This document shows, one piece after another, positions 27,243 through 34,536 of a DNA stretch of 64,000 nucleotides (position 1 is the first letter of the stretch; every line of letters starts with the position of its first letter). The position numbers and the translations under genes are program-made. This DNA is from Streptomyces galbus. GTDB taxonomy: Bacteria; Actinomycetota; Actinomycetes; Streptomycetales; Streptomycetaceae. The stretch is taken from positions 126,694-190,693 of the forward strand of contig NZ_SZPR01000025.1 in the NCBI RefSeq assembly GCF_005280195.1, read 5' to 3'. A model generated the notes under the pieces. That model did no database searches, was not told where the DNA came from, and saw nothing but the letters and a program-made list of their open reading frames with translations.

Positions 27243-27618
27243 TTGATCCCCCACCCTGTGGTCTGGTCCGGCGACCGTGGCCGACGATCGCCTCGGTCAG
27301 GCGCCAAGCCTCTCGTTGCGCGCAGGCCGTCGGGCGGCGGCGCGCGCGGAGCCACCGCGTGGCCTGCACCGCGTAGCCCGGGGTCATCAGGGCGAGGCCG
27401 GCGAGCGGGAGCCAGGACCAGGACTTCGCTCCTTCGAGGTGGAGCAGCAGGCCGCCGAAGAGGAGCAGCGTGCCGGCGATCTCCAGCAGGTCCCAGCGCG
27501 CCTTGGTGCGCAGCGATGCGTCGGGGCCGCGCAGTCGGCCGAGCGCGGGGCCGAGGGCGAGGATCTGGAAGAGGATCGCGCTGAGGCAGATCCAGACGAA
27601 CCAGCCGGGTGTGTCCAC
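27235..27618 (-). CDS. Small membrane protein, unknown
   Basis: A 127-residue protein with three hydrophobic stretches (about residues 4-24, 46-64, 66-84). The C-terminal tail is basic: RARRRPTACAQREAWRL. GTG 27618 is selected because a TACAGT hexamer ends 7 nt upstream (leaderless pattern). It overlaps the nuclease-like gene by 8 bp, so the two are probably one transcript. It resembles no family I can name. Confidence 0.65.
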   Translation of the reverse strand: MDTPGWFVWICLSAILFQILALGPALGRLRGPDASLRTKARWDLLEIAGTLLLFGGLLLHLEGAKSWSWLPLAGLALMTPGYAVQATRWLRARRRPTACAQREAWRLTEAIVGHGRRTRPQGGGSSD

Positions 27619-27625
27619 GGCGCGC

Positions 27626-27631
27626 ACTGTA
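27626..27631 (-). promoter_or_regulatory. -10 hexamer, leaderless type
   Basis: TACAGT on the minus strand lies 7 nt before the GTG at 27618. Confidence 0.4.
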
Positions 27632-27752
27632 CTGCGTCCCGAAACGCAGCGGGTGTCCAAGTGCCTTCACATGCGCCGCCGTTGGGGTGTCGTGGCGCGG
27701 TCGGGTGTCAATCCAGGTGCGGTCCGGAGGGGCCGGCGGTCAAGCTGGGGGC

Positions 27753-28079
27753 ATGTCTCGCCGCATCATGTTCCTGCAGCTCAAGACGGGCTACGACACC
27801 GACCGTGGGCCCTCCTGGATCGGGTGGGTGACCTTCTCCAAGACCTGGAGGACCGCCTGCTTCCAGGGGCGGACGCTGCGGCGGGCCACGGGGCTCGGGC
27901 TCTTCGACGCCAACTTCTACGACGTCGAGACCGACGAGGAGTTCTGGGTGTCCGGGCCGAAGCGCGACCGGAGCGACACGCGGTACGGGGCGGGGGCACC
28001 GGTCGTGGAGGACGACGCCGCAGATGCCTACCGCGCGTTCCTTCGGGGCGCGCCGCTTCCCGGTCGGGAGGGCGGGTAG
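27753..28079 (+). CDS. Conserved hypothetical protein, 108 aa
   Basis: A soluble 108-residue protein beginning MSRRIMFLQLKTGYDTDRG, with an aromatic core (SWIGWVTFSKTWRTACFQGRTL) and an acidic end. The segment GLFDANFYDVETDEEFWVSGP reads like a small beta barrel. CAAGCT lies 6 nt before the ATG, with no good Shine-Dalgarno sequence. I recognise no family. Wobble GC is high, supporting coding. Confidence 0.7.
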   Translation: MSRRIMFLQLKTGYDTDRGPSWIGWVTFSKTWRTACFQGRTLRRATGLGLFDANFYDVETDEEFWVSGPKRDRSDTRYGAGAPVVEDDAADAYRAFLRGAPLPGREGG

Positions 28080-28170
28080 CGGGCGTCGGGGTCGTTCGTC
28101 GCGCCGCTGTCGGTGTCCCGCGCTACCGTGCGAAGTGTGGGTTCGTTCGTCACGGTTCGCGGAGGTTGTC

Positions 28171-28611
28171 ATGGCGTCGCGGCTCAATCCCTACCTGACG
28201 TTCGACGGGGATGCCCGGCAGGCGATGGGGTTCTACCGGGAGGTGTTCGGCGGGAGTCTCACGCTCAGCACGTTCGGGGAGTTCGGGCTGGAGGGGACTC
28301 CGCACGGCGGGCGGATCATGCACGGGATGCTGGAGACGGGCAGTGGGTTCACGCTCATGGGGGGTGATCTGCCGCCCGGGGCCGAGTTCAGCGCCGGGTC
28401 CAACTTCGCCGTCGCCCTCAGCGGGGACGACGACGCCGAGCTGCGGGGGTACTGGGCGGCGTTGTCCGAGGGCGGTTCCGTGTCCGTGCCGCTGGAGAAG
28501 CAGATGTGGGGGGACGTCTTCGGGGCGTGCACCGATCGGTTCGGGGTTCCCTGGGTGGTGAACATCGGGGAAGAGGAAGGGGAAGGGGAAGCGGGCGCCG
28601 GCCAGGGTTGA
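28171..28611 (+). CDS. VOC/PhnB-like glyoxalase-fold protein
   Basis: A 146-residue VOC-superfamily protein of the PhnB/3-dmu-9_3-mt type: LNPYLTFDGDARQAMGFYREVFGG at the N-terminus, then HGMLETGSGFTLMGGD, and WGDVFGACTDRFGVPWVVNI near the end. These usually bind a metal or small ligand; no activity is assigned. GGAGG lies 6 nt before the ATG. The last 14 residues are a Gly/Glu-rich tail. It converges with the MFS gene 23 bp on. Confidence 0.88.
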   Translation: MASRLNPYLTFDGDARQAMGFYREVFGGSLTLSTFGEFGLEGTPHGGRIMHGMLETGSGFTLMGGDLPPGAEFSAGSNFAVALSGDDDAELRGYWAALSEGGSVSVPLEKQMWGDVFGACTDRFGVPWVVNIGEEEGEGEAGAGQG

Positions 28612-28633
28612 TCCGTGTTCCCGTCGCCGTAGG

Positions 28634-29851
28634 TCAGGGGGCGGGTCTCGTGCTGGTCGCCCACGACGCCACGGCCGCCAGCCCGATCAGGGCCGCCAGC
28701 GTCGCGTAGCCGTACGTCAGGGTCCCCACCGACGCCACCCCCGCCACCAGCAGCGGGCCGCCCGCGTCGCCCAGCTCCCTGCCCAGTTCCGCGGCCCCCA
28801 TCGTCTGGCCCAGGCGTTCCTGCGGGGTGTGCGTGGACAGGGACGCGAAGCCGAGCGGGGTGATCAGGCCCGTCCCGGTGCCCGTGAGGGCCGCCGCCGT
28901 GAGGATGCCGGTCAGGCCGGGGAGGGCCGCGCAGGCCAGGCCGATCGCGGTGAGGAAGAGGCCCGCGGTCAGGCCCGTACGGGTCGACAGGCGGCCCTCG
29001 TCCAGGGCGCGGCCCGCCCGCGGCTGGACCAGTGCCGCGGACGCCGCCAGCAGCGACACCGCCGCCCCCGTCGCCACCGTGCCCAGGCCCGCCGCGCGCC
29101 CCGAGACCGGCAGGAAGCCCACGCCCACGGACAGCGCCGCCGTCGCCGCGGCCAGGGCCGCCGTCGGCGCGAGGAACGCCGGGTCGGCCAGGCGGCGGGC
29201 CAGGTCGAGCACCGTCTGGCGGGCCTTGGGCAGCGGCGGTACGGCCGGGACGGCCAGCGCCGCCCACACCGCCACCCCCGCGCCCAGCACCGTCAGCACC
29301 GCGAACAGCAGGCGCAGTCCCCCGGCCCACACCAGGACCCCGCCCAGCAGCGGGCCGAGCGTGTAGCCGATCGACTTGTGGAAGCCGTAGCCGCCGAAGG
29401 CCCGGCCCCGCTTCGCCGCCGGGTTCAGGCGCGCGACCAGGGCCGAGGCGGACGGCGAGAACGCCGAGGCCGCCGCGCCCTGGCCCAGCCGGGCCGCCCA
29501 CAGCCACCCCGGGCTGTCCGCCACGACGTACACCGCGGACGCGGCCGCGAAGGCGACCAGGCCGCCCAGCAGCACCGGACGGGCGCCCACCCGGTCGGCG
29601 AGGGTGCCGAAGAGCGGCTTGAGGACGACCTCCGCGCCGTCGTAGAGGGCCAGCAGGCCGCCCAGGACCAGGAGCGAGGTGACGGCGTCGGAGGAGAAGC
29701 CGCCGAGGTTCGCGGCGATGCCGTGCGCGCCGAACGCCGTGGTGAAGCCCGCGGCGTACAGCGGCCACATCCGGCGGGGCGGGGCGGCCGCCGGTTCCTG
29801 CGGGGAGGGGCCGGACGCGGCGGCCCGGGTACCGTTGTCACGGGCGGTCAT
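28634..29851 (-). CDS. MFS transporter (drug-efflux type)
   Basis: A 405-residue major facilitator with about twelve TM helices. The loop 2-3 motif reads LFGTLADRVGARPVLLGG, and GYGFHKSIGYTLGPLLGG matches the antiporter motif C region of drug:H+ exporters. ATG 29851 has GGAG upstream; the longer frame is Arg-rich and rejected. The substrate is unknown. It is divergent from the gene at 30031. Confidence 0.9.
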   Translation of the reverse strand: MTARDNGTRAAASGPSPQEPAAAPPRRMWPLYAAGFTTAFGAHGIAANLGGFSSDAVTSLLVLGGLLALYDGAEVVLKPLFGTLADRVGARPVLLGGLVAFAAASAVYVVADSPGWLWAARLGQGAAASAFSPSASALVARLNPAAKRGRAFGGYGFHKSIGYTLGPLLGGVLVWAGGLRLLFAVLTVLGAGVAVWAALAVPAVPPLPKARQTVLDLARRLADPAFLAPTAALAAATAALSVGVGFLPVSGRAAGLGTVATGAAVSLLAASAALVQPRAGRALDEGRLSTRTGLTAGLFLTAIGLACAALPGLTGILTAAALTGTGTGLITPLGFASLSTHTPQERLGQTMGAAELGRELGDAGGPLLVAGVASVGTLTYGYATLAALIGLAAVASWATSTRPAP

Positions 29852-30017
29852 CGGGACTCCGGGAGATTCTGTCGAGCGGTGACGGCGCGTTCGGCGTCGT
29901 CCGCGCCTTCGGCGTGGTCGGCGCGGGTCGCGGCGCACTCTGCCAGATCAGCTCCCCCGTCCGCTCCCGTCAAGGCGCATCCGCCCCCCTTCCCCGTCGG
30001 CCGGGGGCGCGCCCGAC

Positions 30018-30023
30018 TAGGCT
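30018..30023 (+). promoter_or_regulatory. -10 hexamer, leaderless type
   Basis: TAGGCT lies 7 nt before the ATG at 30031, with no Shine-Dalgarno sequence. Confidence 0.5.
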
Positions 30024-30030
30024 CCTCACC

Positions 30031-30411
30031 ATGTCGCACCCTGACGAACTGCTCGTCGGCATCGCCGAGCTCGTGGAGTCGCAGCACACCAGTCGGATGT
30101 CCCTGACCGTCGTGGTCCCCGGGGCCGTCATCACGGGCCGGCTGGCCCCCGAGGCCATGTGGAAGGAGCGCGTGGCGGAGGTTCTGCGGGATTCCGTCCA
30201 GCTCGGGGACTTCGCCGCCGTCTTCTCCCCCGCCGCCCGCGAGGGCACGGTCGCGCCCCGGCGCGACGGGCCGCCGACCCACCTCCACTTCCATGTCGCC
30301 CGCATCCTCCAGGGCAGCTACGGCATCCCCGATTCCGGCGGGATGTACCGCGTGGCGCTCTCCGACGTGAGCGCCTGGACCATCGGGGACATCGGGTATT
30401 CGGACCAGTAG
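30031..30411 (+). CDS. Conserved hypothetical protein, 126 aa
   Basis: A 126-residue soluble protein (MSHPDELLVGIAELVESQHTS...). A central MSLTVVVPGAVITGRL beta hairpin is followed by a helix and a THLHFHVARI strand. The helix-then-'G-x-x-I-x-G-x-L' layout weakly recalls GvpU-type gas-vesicle accessory proteins, but no gvp genes are present and I make no functional claim. It probably has a leaderless transcript. It ends at a bidirectional terminator. Confidence 0.75.
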   Translation: MSHPDELLVGIAELVESQHTSRMSLTVVVPGAVITGRLAPEAMWKERVAEVLRDSVQLGDFAAVFSPAAREGTVAPRRDGPPTHLHFHVARILQGSYGIPDSGGMYRVALSDVSAWTIGDIGYSDQ

Positions 30412-30418
30412 GAGGGAC

Positions 30419-30459
30419 GGGAGTTCACCGAGGGCTCAGCGAGGACTCGGTGAACTCCC
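30419..30459. terminator. Bidirectional terminator
   Basis: Perfect 14-bp arms (30419-30432 and 30446-30459) flank a 13-nt loop between convergent genes. Confidence 0.9.
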
Positions 30460-30462
30460 CGG

Positions 30463-31302
30463 TCAGGTGTTCCAGCTCTCGTCGTACGGGTCGTGCGGCA
30501 CCGGTACCGGTGTCGCCGCCGTCACCCGCAGGAACGGGATCGGGCCGCCGTTCACCGGGTCCTTCGCCGTGCGGGGCGTGTAGGTGCCGGTGACGGTCAG
30601 CCAGGTGTCCGGCTGCAGGACCGGCGGGATCGCTCCGATGAGGCCGATCTTCACCGGCTGGGCGTCCGCCGCGCAGCAATTGAGCGCCATGCGCACCAGG
30701 TACGGCGTGCCCGCCCGGTCCACCGCCACGAAGCCGGTGACCTGCACCCGGCGGCCCTCCAGCGTGCGGCCCCTGCCGTAGACCGCGCGGCCCGCGTAGT
30801 CCACCACGCTCAGCCGCAGGGGGTCGGTGGCGGGCAGCGCCGGGTAGGCGAGCGGCTGCTGCAGGGCGGTACCCGTACGGGTCGCGCTGTACGAGCCCAG
30901 GGCCGGCGGCGCCACCAGGATCAGCGCCAGCAGGGGCAGGAGCAGCAGCCAGGAGACGTGCGGGGCGTGGTGCCCGTGCCCCGCCGACCCGGCCGGACGA
31001 CCGGACCCGGACTCGGACCCGGACTGAGGCCCGCACTCAGGCCCGGACTCGTACTCGTACTCGTACTCGGACTCGTACTCGGACTCGGACCCGGACCCGG
31101 GCCCGGTCGCAGCTCCCCGCCGCGCTGCCCGCCACCCGTACCCCACCGACGCCACCGCCGCCGCGACCAGCACCACCGCCGCCGCCAGCAGCAGCGGGCG
31201 CAGGCCCGCCTTGACGTAGCGCAGGTACAGGTCCGTCGTGCCCGCGTGCCACAGGGCCGCGCCCAGCAGGAACAGCACCGCGGACTGTGCCTGCCGGTTC
31301 AC
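30463..31302 (-). CDS. TIGR03943-type permease partner
   Basis: A 279-residue membrane protein. Two N-terminal TMs are followed by a long hydrophilic loop rich in Ser/Glu/Tyr and then His (HGHHAPH), a third TM, and a C-terminal extracytoplasmic domain with NCCAADAQPVKIGL and an OB-like WLTVTGTYTP segment. This is the layout of TIGR03943 proteins that pair with DUF318 permeases. The GTG overlaps the permease stop (GTGA), so the two are coupled and probably form one metal- or solute-handling complex. The Ser-Glu-Tyr loop is low complexity. Confidence 0.87.
   Translation of the reverse strand: MNRQAQSAVLFLLGAALWHAGTTDLYLRYVKAGLRPLLLAAAVVLVAAAVASVGYGWRAARRGAATGPGSGSESEYESEYEYEYESGPECGPQSGSESGSGRPAGSAGHGHHAPHVSWLLLLPLLALILVAPPALGSYSATRTGTALQQPLAYPALPATDPLRLSVVDYAGRAVYGRGRTLEGRRVQVTGFVAVDRAGTPYLVRMALNCCAADAQPVKIGLIGAIPPVLQPDTWLTVTGTYTPRTAKDPVNGGPIPFLRVTAATPVPVPHDPYDESWNT
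31045..31090. repeat. Hexanucleotide repeat coding a Glu-Tyr/Glu-Ser loop
   Basis: On the plus strand GTACTC and GGACTC alternate. The minus-strand product is a run of Glu-Tyr and Glu-Ser dipeptides in the TIGR03943-like protein. It is likely length-variable between strains. Confidence 0.8.
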
Positions 31303-32324
31303 AGCAGCACCGTCCCGACCAGCACGGACACCGCCACCGCCAGGACGAACGTGGCCGGCGCGAACCGTACCGCGAAGGCGCGGCCGAACGTCCCCGCCTG
31401 CATCGCGAACAGCTTCAGGTCGATCATCGGGCCCACCACCAGGAACGCCAGCCGTGCCGTCAGGGAGAACTGGGTCAGCGACGCCGCCACGAACGCGTCC
31501 GCCTCCGAGCAGATCGACAGCACGACCGCGAGGACCGCGAGGGCCAGGACCGAGACCACCGGGTTCTCCGCCGCGGTGCGCAGCCAGCTCTGCGGGGCGA
31601 TGGCCTTCAGCGTGGCCGCGGCCGTCGCGCCGAGCACCAGGAAGCCGCCCGCGTGCATCACGTCGTGCCGCACCGAGTTCCAGAAGGTCTCCCCCCGGGT
31701 CGCGCCCTCGTGCGGGGCGTGCCGGGGCGGGCGCAGCCAGTCCGTGCGGCCCAGCCGCTGCCACAGCCAGCCCATCACGCACGCCACCAGCAGTCCGCCG
31801 GCCAGCCGGGCCACCACCATCCGCGGCTCGCGCGGGAAGGCCACCGCCGTCGCCGTCAGGACGACCGGGTTGATCGCGGGCGCGGACAGCAGGAACGCCA
31901 GAGCCGCCGCCGGGGTCACGCCCCGCCGCACCAGTGCCCCGGCCACCGGGACCGACGCGCACTCGCAGCCGGGCAGCACCGCTCCGGCGAGGCCGGCCAC
32001 GGGGACCGCCAGCGCCGGGCGGCCGGGCAGGGCGCGGGCGAAGAACGACGGCGGTACGTAGACGGCGATCGCCGCCGACAGCAGCACGCCGAGGACCAGG
32101 AAGGGCAGCGCCTGCACCACCACCGCCACGAACACCGTGGTCCAGCTCTGCATCACGGGCGCCGACAGGGCCCGGCGGACGGGACCCTGGAAGGTCACGA
32201 GGAGCAGGAGGACGAGGATCAGGACGAGGGGCGAGGTGACCCGCCGTTGGGGGCCGGTCGGCGCGCTCCCCCCGGGCTCGTCGTGCGGAGTCGCCTCCTG
32301 CGGGGCCGACTTGGTGAGGGCCAC
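31299..32324 (-). CDS. DUF318/ArsP-like permease
   Basis: A 341-residue permease with about eight TMs in two repeats. The diagnostic LPGCECASVPVAGALVRRG motif, with its paired cysteines, lies near residue 115; SAPAINPVVLTATAVAF and a mirrored CSEADAFVAASL motif follow. The family (PF03773) includes organoarsenical efflux ArsP, but most members have no known substrate. GTG 32324 has GGAGG 9 nt upstream. It is coupled to the TIGR03943-like gene downstream. Confidence 0.9.
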   Translation of the reverse strand: MALTKSAPQEATPHDEPGGSAPTGPQRRVTSPLVLILVLLLLVTFQGPVRRALSAPVMQSWTTVFVAVVVQALPFLVLGVLLSAAIAVYVPPSFFARALPGRPALAVPVAGLAGAVLPGCECASVPVAGALVRRGVTPAAALAFLLSAPAINPVVLTATAVAFPREPRMVVARLAGGLLVACVMGWLWQRLGRTDWLRPPRHAPHEGATRGETFWNSVRHDVMHAGGFLVLGATAAATLKAIAPQSWLRTAAENPVVSVLALAVLAVVLSICSEADAFVAASLTQFSLTARLAFLVVGPMIDLKLFAMQAGTFGRAFAVRFAPATFVLAVAVSVLVGTVLL

Positions 32325-32447
32325 GTGCGGGTACCTCCGGTCGTGTCGTCGCCTCCCCTTCCGTACGGGCGGGCGCCGCACTCCGTTCAGTCATGCGTTC
32401 GGCCGGCCGGTGGAACCACCCGCCCCGGTGGGGCACTCTTCTCCCTC

Positions 32448-34493
32448 GTGGGGAGCGTTCCTGACCAGGGTGTGCGGCCGGGGTCGCCGGACGACGGCGG
32501 CCACATGGTGGTGTGCGGCGACGACGGGCTCGCGCACCGCCTCGCCGCCGAACTGCGGGGCGTGTACGGGGAGCAGGTCACCCTCGTCGTACCGGCCTCC
32601 GAGCGCACGGTACGGCCGCCCGTCGTCGGGCGCGCCCGCGCGGTGTCGGCCGCGCTGCTCGACCGGGTGGTGAGCGCGGCCGTCAGCCGGGCCGGCGGCG
32701 CCCCCAACGGCGGTGCCGGCGGCGGGAGTACCGATGCGACCGCCGTCGGGGAGCCGGCCGCGGGCCAGCGGACCCTGGAGGCCGCCGAGCCGAGCGAGGG
32801 CGTGCTCGCCGAGGCGGGCGTGGAGCGGGCCGCCGCGCTGGCGCTGGTCTACGAGGACGACGAGACCAACATCCGCGCCGCCCTCACCGCCCGGCGCCTC
32901 AACCCGCGGCTGCGGCTCGTCGTCCGGCTGTACAACCGGCGGCTGGGCCAGCACATCGAGGAACTCCTCGACCAGGCAGCCGCGTTGGCGACCGGGCACC
33001 CGGCCGGGACGGATGCCGCCGGGTCCGATGCCGCCGGGGCGGACGCGGCCACGACGACCGTGCTGTCCGACGCCGACACCGCCGCGCCCGCGCTGGCGGC
33101 GAGCGCCGTGGTGGGCACGACCAAGGTGGTGCAGACGGACGGGCTGCTGCTGCGGGCCGTCGAGCGGGCGCCGGGCGAGACGGCCGGCCCGGGCCTGGCC
33201 ACCCTCGCGCTGCTGTCCGCGGCGGCCAACGGGACGACTGCGGCGGGCTCCTCCGCCGTGGGCGAGGACCAGGGGCCGACGCTGCTGCCCGACGCGGACG
33301 CCGTGCGGTCGGCGGCCGGGCGCGGGACCGTCGTGCTGGAGCAGGTGTCGTACGCCGCGGACGCCCCGTCCGGCGGGTCCCGTCGGCGGGGGCGCAGCGC
33401 ACGCGGGGACGGTGGGCCGTTCGGGCTGGTGTCGGGGGTCGTGTCGCGGCTCGCCTCGCTGTTCTCCCGGCGGCTGCGGTGGTCCCTCGCCGGGCTGGTG
33501 GCGTGTGTGGTCGCGCTGGCGGTGGCGCTGTGGCTGGCCACCGGCATCCATCCGCTCGGCGCGCTGTACCTGACCCTGCTCGACCTGTTCGCCATCAACG
33601 ACCCGGCGGTCGGCGCGTCCACCGAGCGCCAGGTGCTCCAACTGCTGTCCGGGCTGGTCGGGTTGCTGCTGCTGCCGGTGCTGCTGGCGGCGGTGCTGGA
33701 GGCGCTCGGGACGTTCCGCGGGGCCGGGGCGCTGCGGCGGCCGCCGCGCGGCATGGGCGGGCACGTGGTGCTGCTGGGGCTGGGGAAGATCGGCACGCGG
33801 GTGCTGATCCGGCTGCGGGAGCTGGACATCCCGGTGGTGTGCGTGGAGGCCGGGGCCGACGCGCGCGGGCTGGCCGTGGCACGGCGGCTGCGGGTGCCGG
33901 TGGTGCTCGGGGACGTGACGCAGGAGGGGGTGCTGGAGGCCGCGAAGATCCACCGTGCGCACGCGCTGCTCGCGGTGACCAGCTCCGACACGACGAACCT
34001 GGAGGCGGTGCTGTACGCGCGGTCCGTGCGGCCGGACCTGCGGGTGGTGCTGCGGCTGTACGACGACGACTTCGCCACGGCGGTGTACCGGACGCTGCGG
34101 GTGGCCTACCCGGGGGCGCAGACCCGCAGCCGGAGCGTGTCGCACCTCGCGGCGCCGGCGTTCGCGGGGGCGATGCTGGGCCGGCAGATCCTGGGGGCCA
34201 TACCGGTGGAGCGGCGGGTGCTGCTGTTCGTGGCGCTGGAGGCGGGGGCGTACGCGCAGTTGGCGGACAAGACGGTCGGCGAGGCGTTCCGGGCCGGGTA
34301 CTGGCGGGTGCTGGCGCTGGACACGGGCGTCGGGGCGTCGGGGCTGGTGTGGGACCTGCCGGACGCGTACGTGCTGCGGGGGCAGGACCGGGTGGTGCTG
34401 GCCGCGACCCGGCAGGGGCTGGCGGAGCTGCTGCGCCGCCGGCGGCGGGAGACGACGGCCCGGACCGCCGCGCCCCGCCCGCAGGTGCCCTGA
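32448..34493 (+). CDS. Two-domain TrkA-N channel-like protein
   Basis: A 681-residue protein. The first Rossmann-like unit (HMVVCGDDGLAHRLAAEL, near residue 20) contains a long Ala/Gly/Asp-rich insertion. Two TM helices at ~345-365 and ~400-425 flank a hydrophobic pore-like loop (LYLTLLDLFAIND). The second TrkA-N domain is GGHVVLLGLGKIGTRVLIRL, followed by a C-terminal TrkA-C-like part. The layout resembles Ca2+/K+-gated or CASTOR/POLLUX-type channels. GTG 32448 is preceded by a CACTCT hexamer (8 nt); ATG 32505 is an alternative. It is divergent from the permease. Confidence 0.85.
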   Translation: MGSVPDQGVRPGSPDDGGHMVVCGDDGLAHRLAAELRGVYGEQVTLVVPASERTVRPPVVGRARAVSAALLDRVVSAAVSRAGGAPNGGAGGGSTDATAVGEPAAGQRTLEAAEPSEGVLAEAGVERAAALALVYEDDETNIRAALTARRLNPRLRLVVRLYNRRLGQHIEELLDQAAALATGHPAGTDAAGSDAAGADAATTTVLSDADTAAPALAASAVVGTTKVVQTDGLLLRAVERAPGETAGPGLATLALLSAAANGTTAAGSSAVGEDQGPTLLPDADAVRSAAGRGTVVLEQVSYAADAPSGGSRRRGRSARGDGGPFGLVSGVVSRLASLFSRRLRWSLAGLVACVVALAVALWLATGIHPLGALYLTLLDLFAINDPAVGASTERQVLQLLSGLVGLLLLPVLLAAVLEALGTFRGAGALRRPPRGMGGHVVLLGLGKIGTRVLIRLRELDIPVVCVEAGADARGLAVARRLRVPVVLGDVTQEGVLEAAKIHRAHALLAVTSSDTTNLEAVLYARSVRPDLRVVLRLYDDDFATAVYRTLRVAYPGAQTRSRSVSHLAAPAFAGAMLGRQILGAIPVERRVLLFVALEAGAYAQLADKTVGEAFRAGYWRVLALDTGVGASGLVWDLPDAYVLRGQDRVVLAATRQGLAELLRRRRRETTARTAAPRPQVP

Positions 34494-34536
34494 GGGAGCC
34501 GGCCGCCCCCAGCCGCCGGCCCCCTCCCGTCATCGG

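Noticed and set aside
21816..28634. Attachment-site duplication of the tRNA-Pro 3' end
   Set aside because: I found no second copy of the T-arm/acceptor sequence downstream within the window and no integrase gene.
31287..34493. Full 1068-residue frame for the TrkA-N protein
   Set aside because: The first ~385 codons are antisense to the permease gene and Arg/Gln/His-rich; the Rossmann fold begins after 32448.
34493..34536. GC-rich hairpin between the TrkA-N and S9 genes
   Set aside because: The arms are imperfect and the loop C-rich; too weak to call a terminator with confidence.
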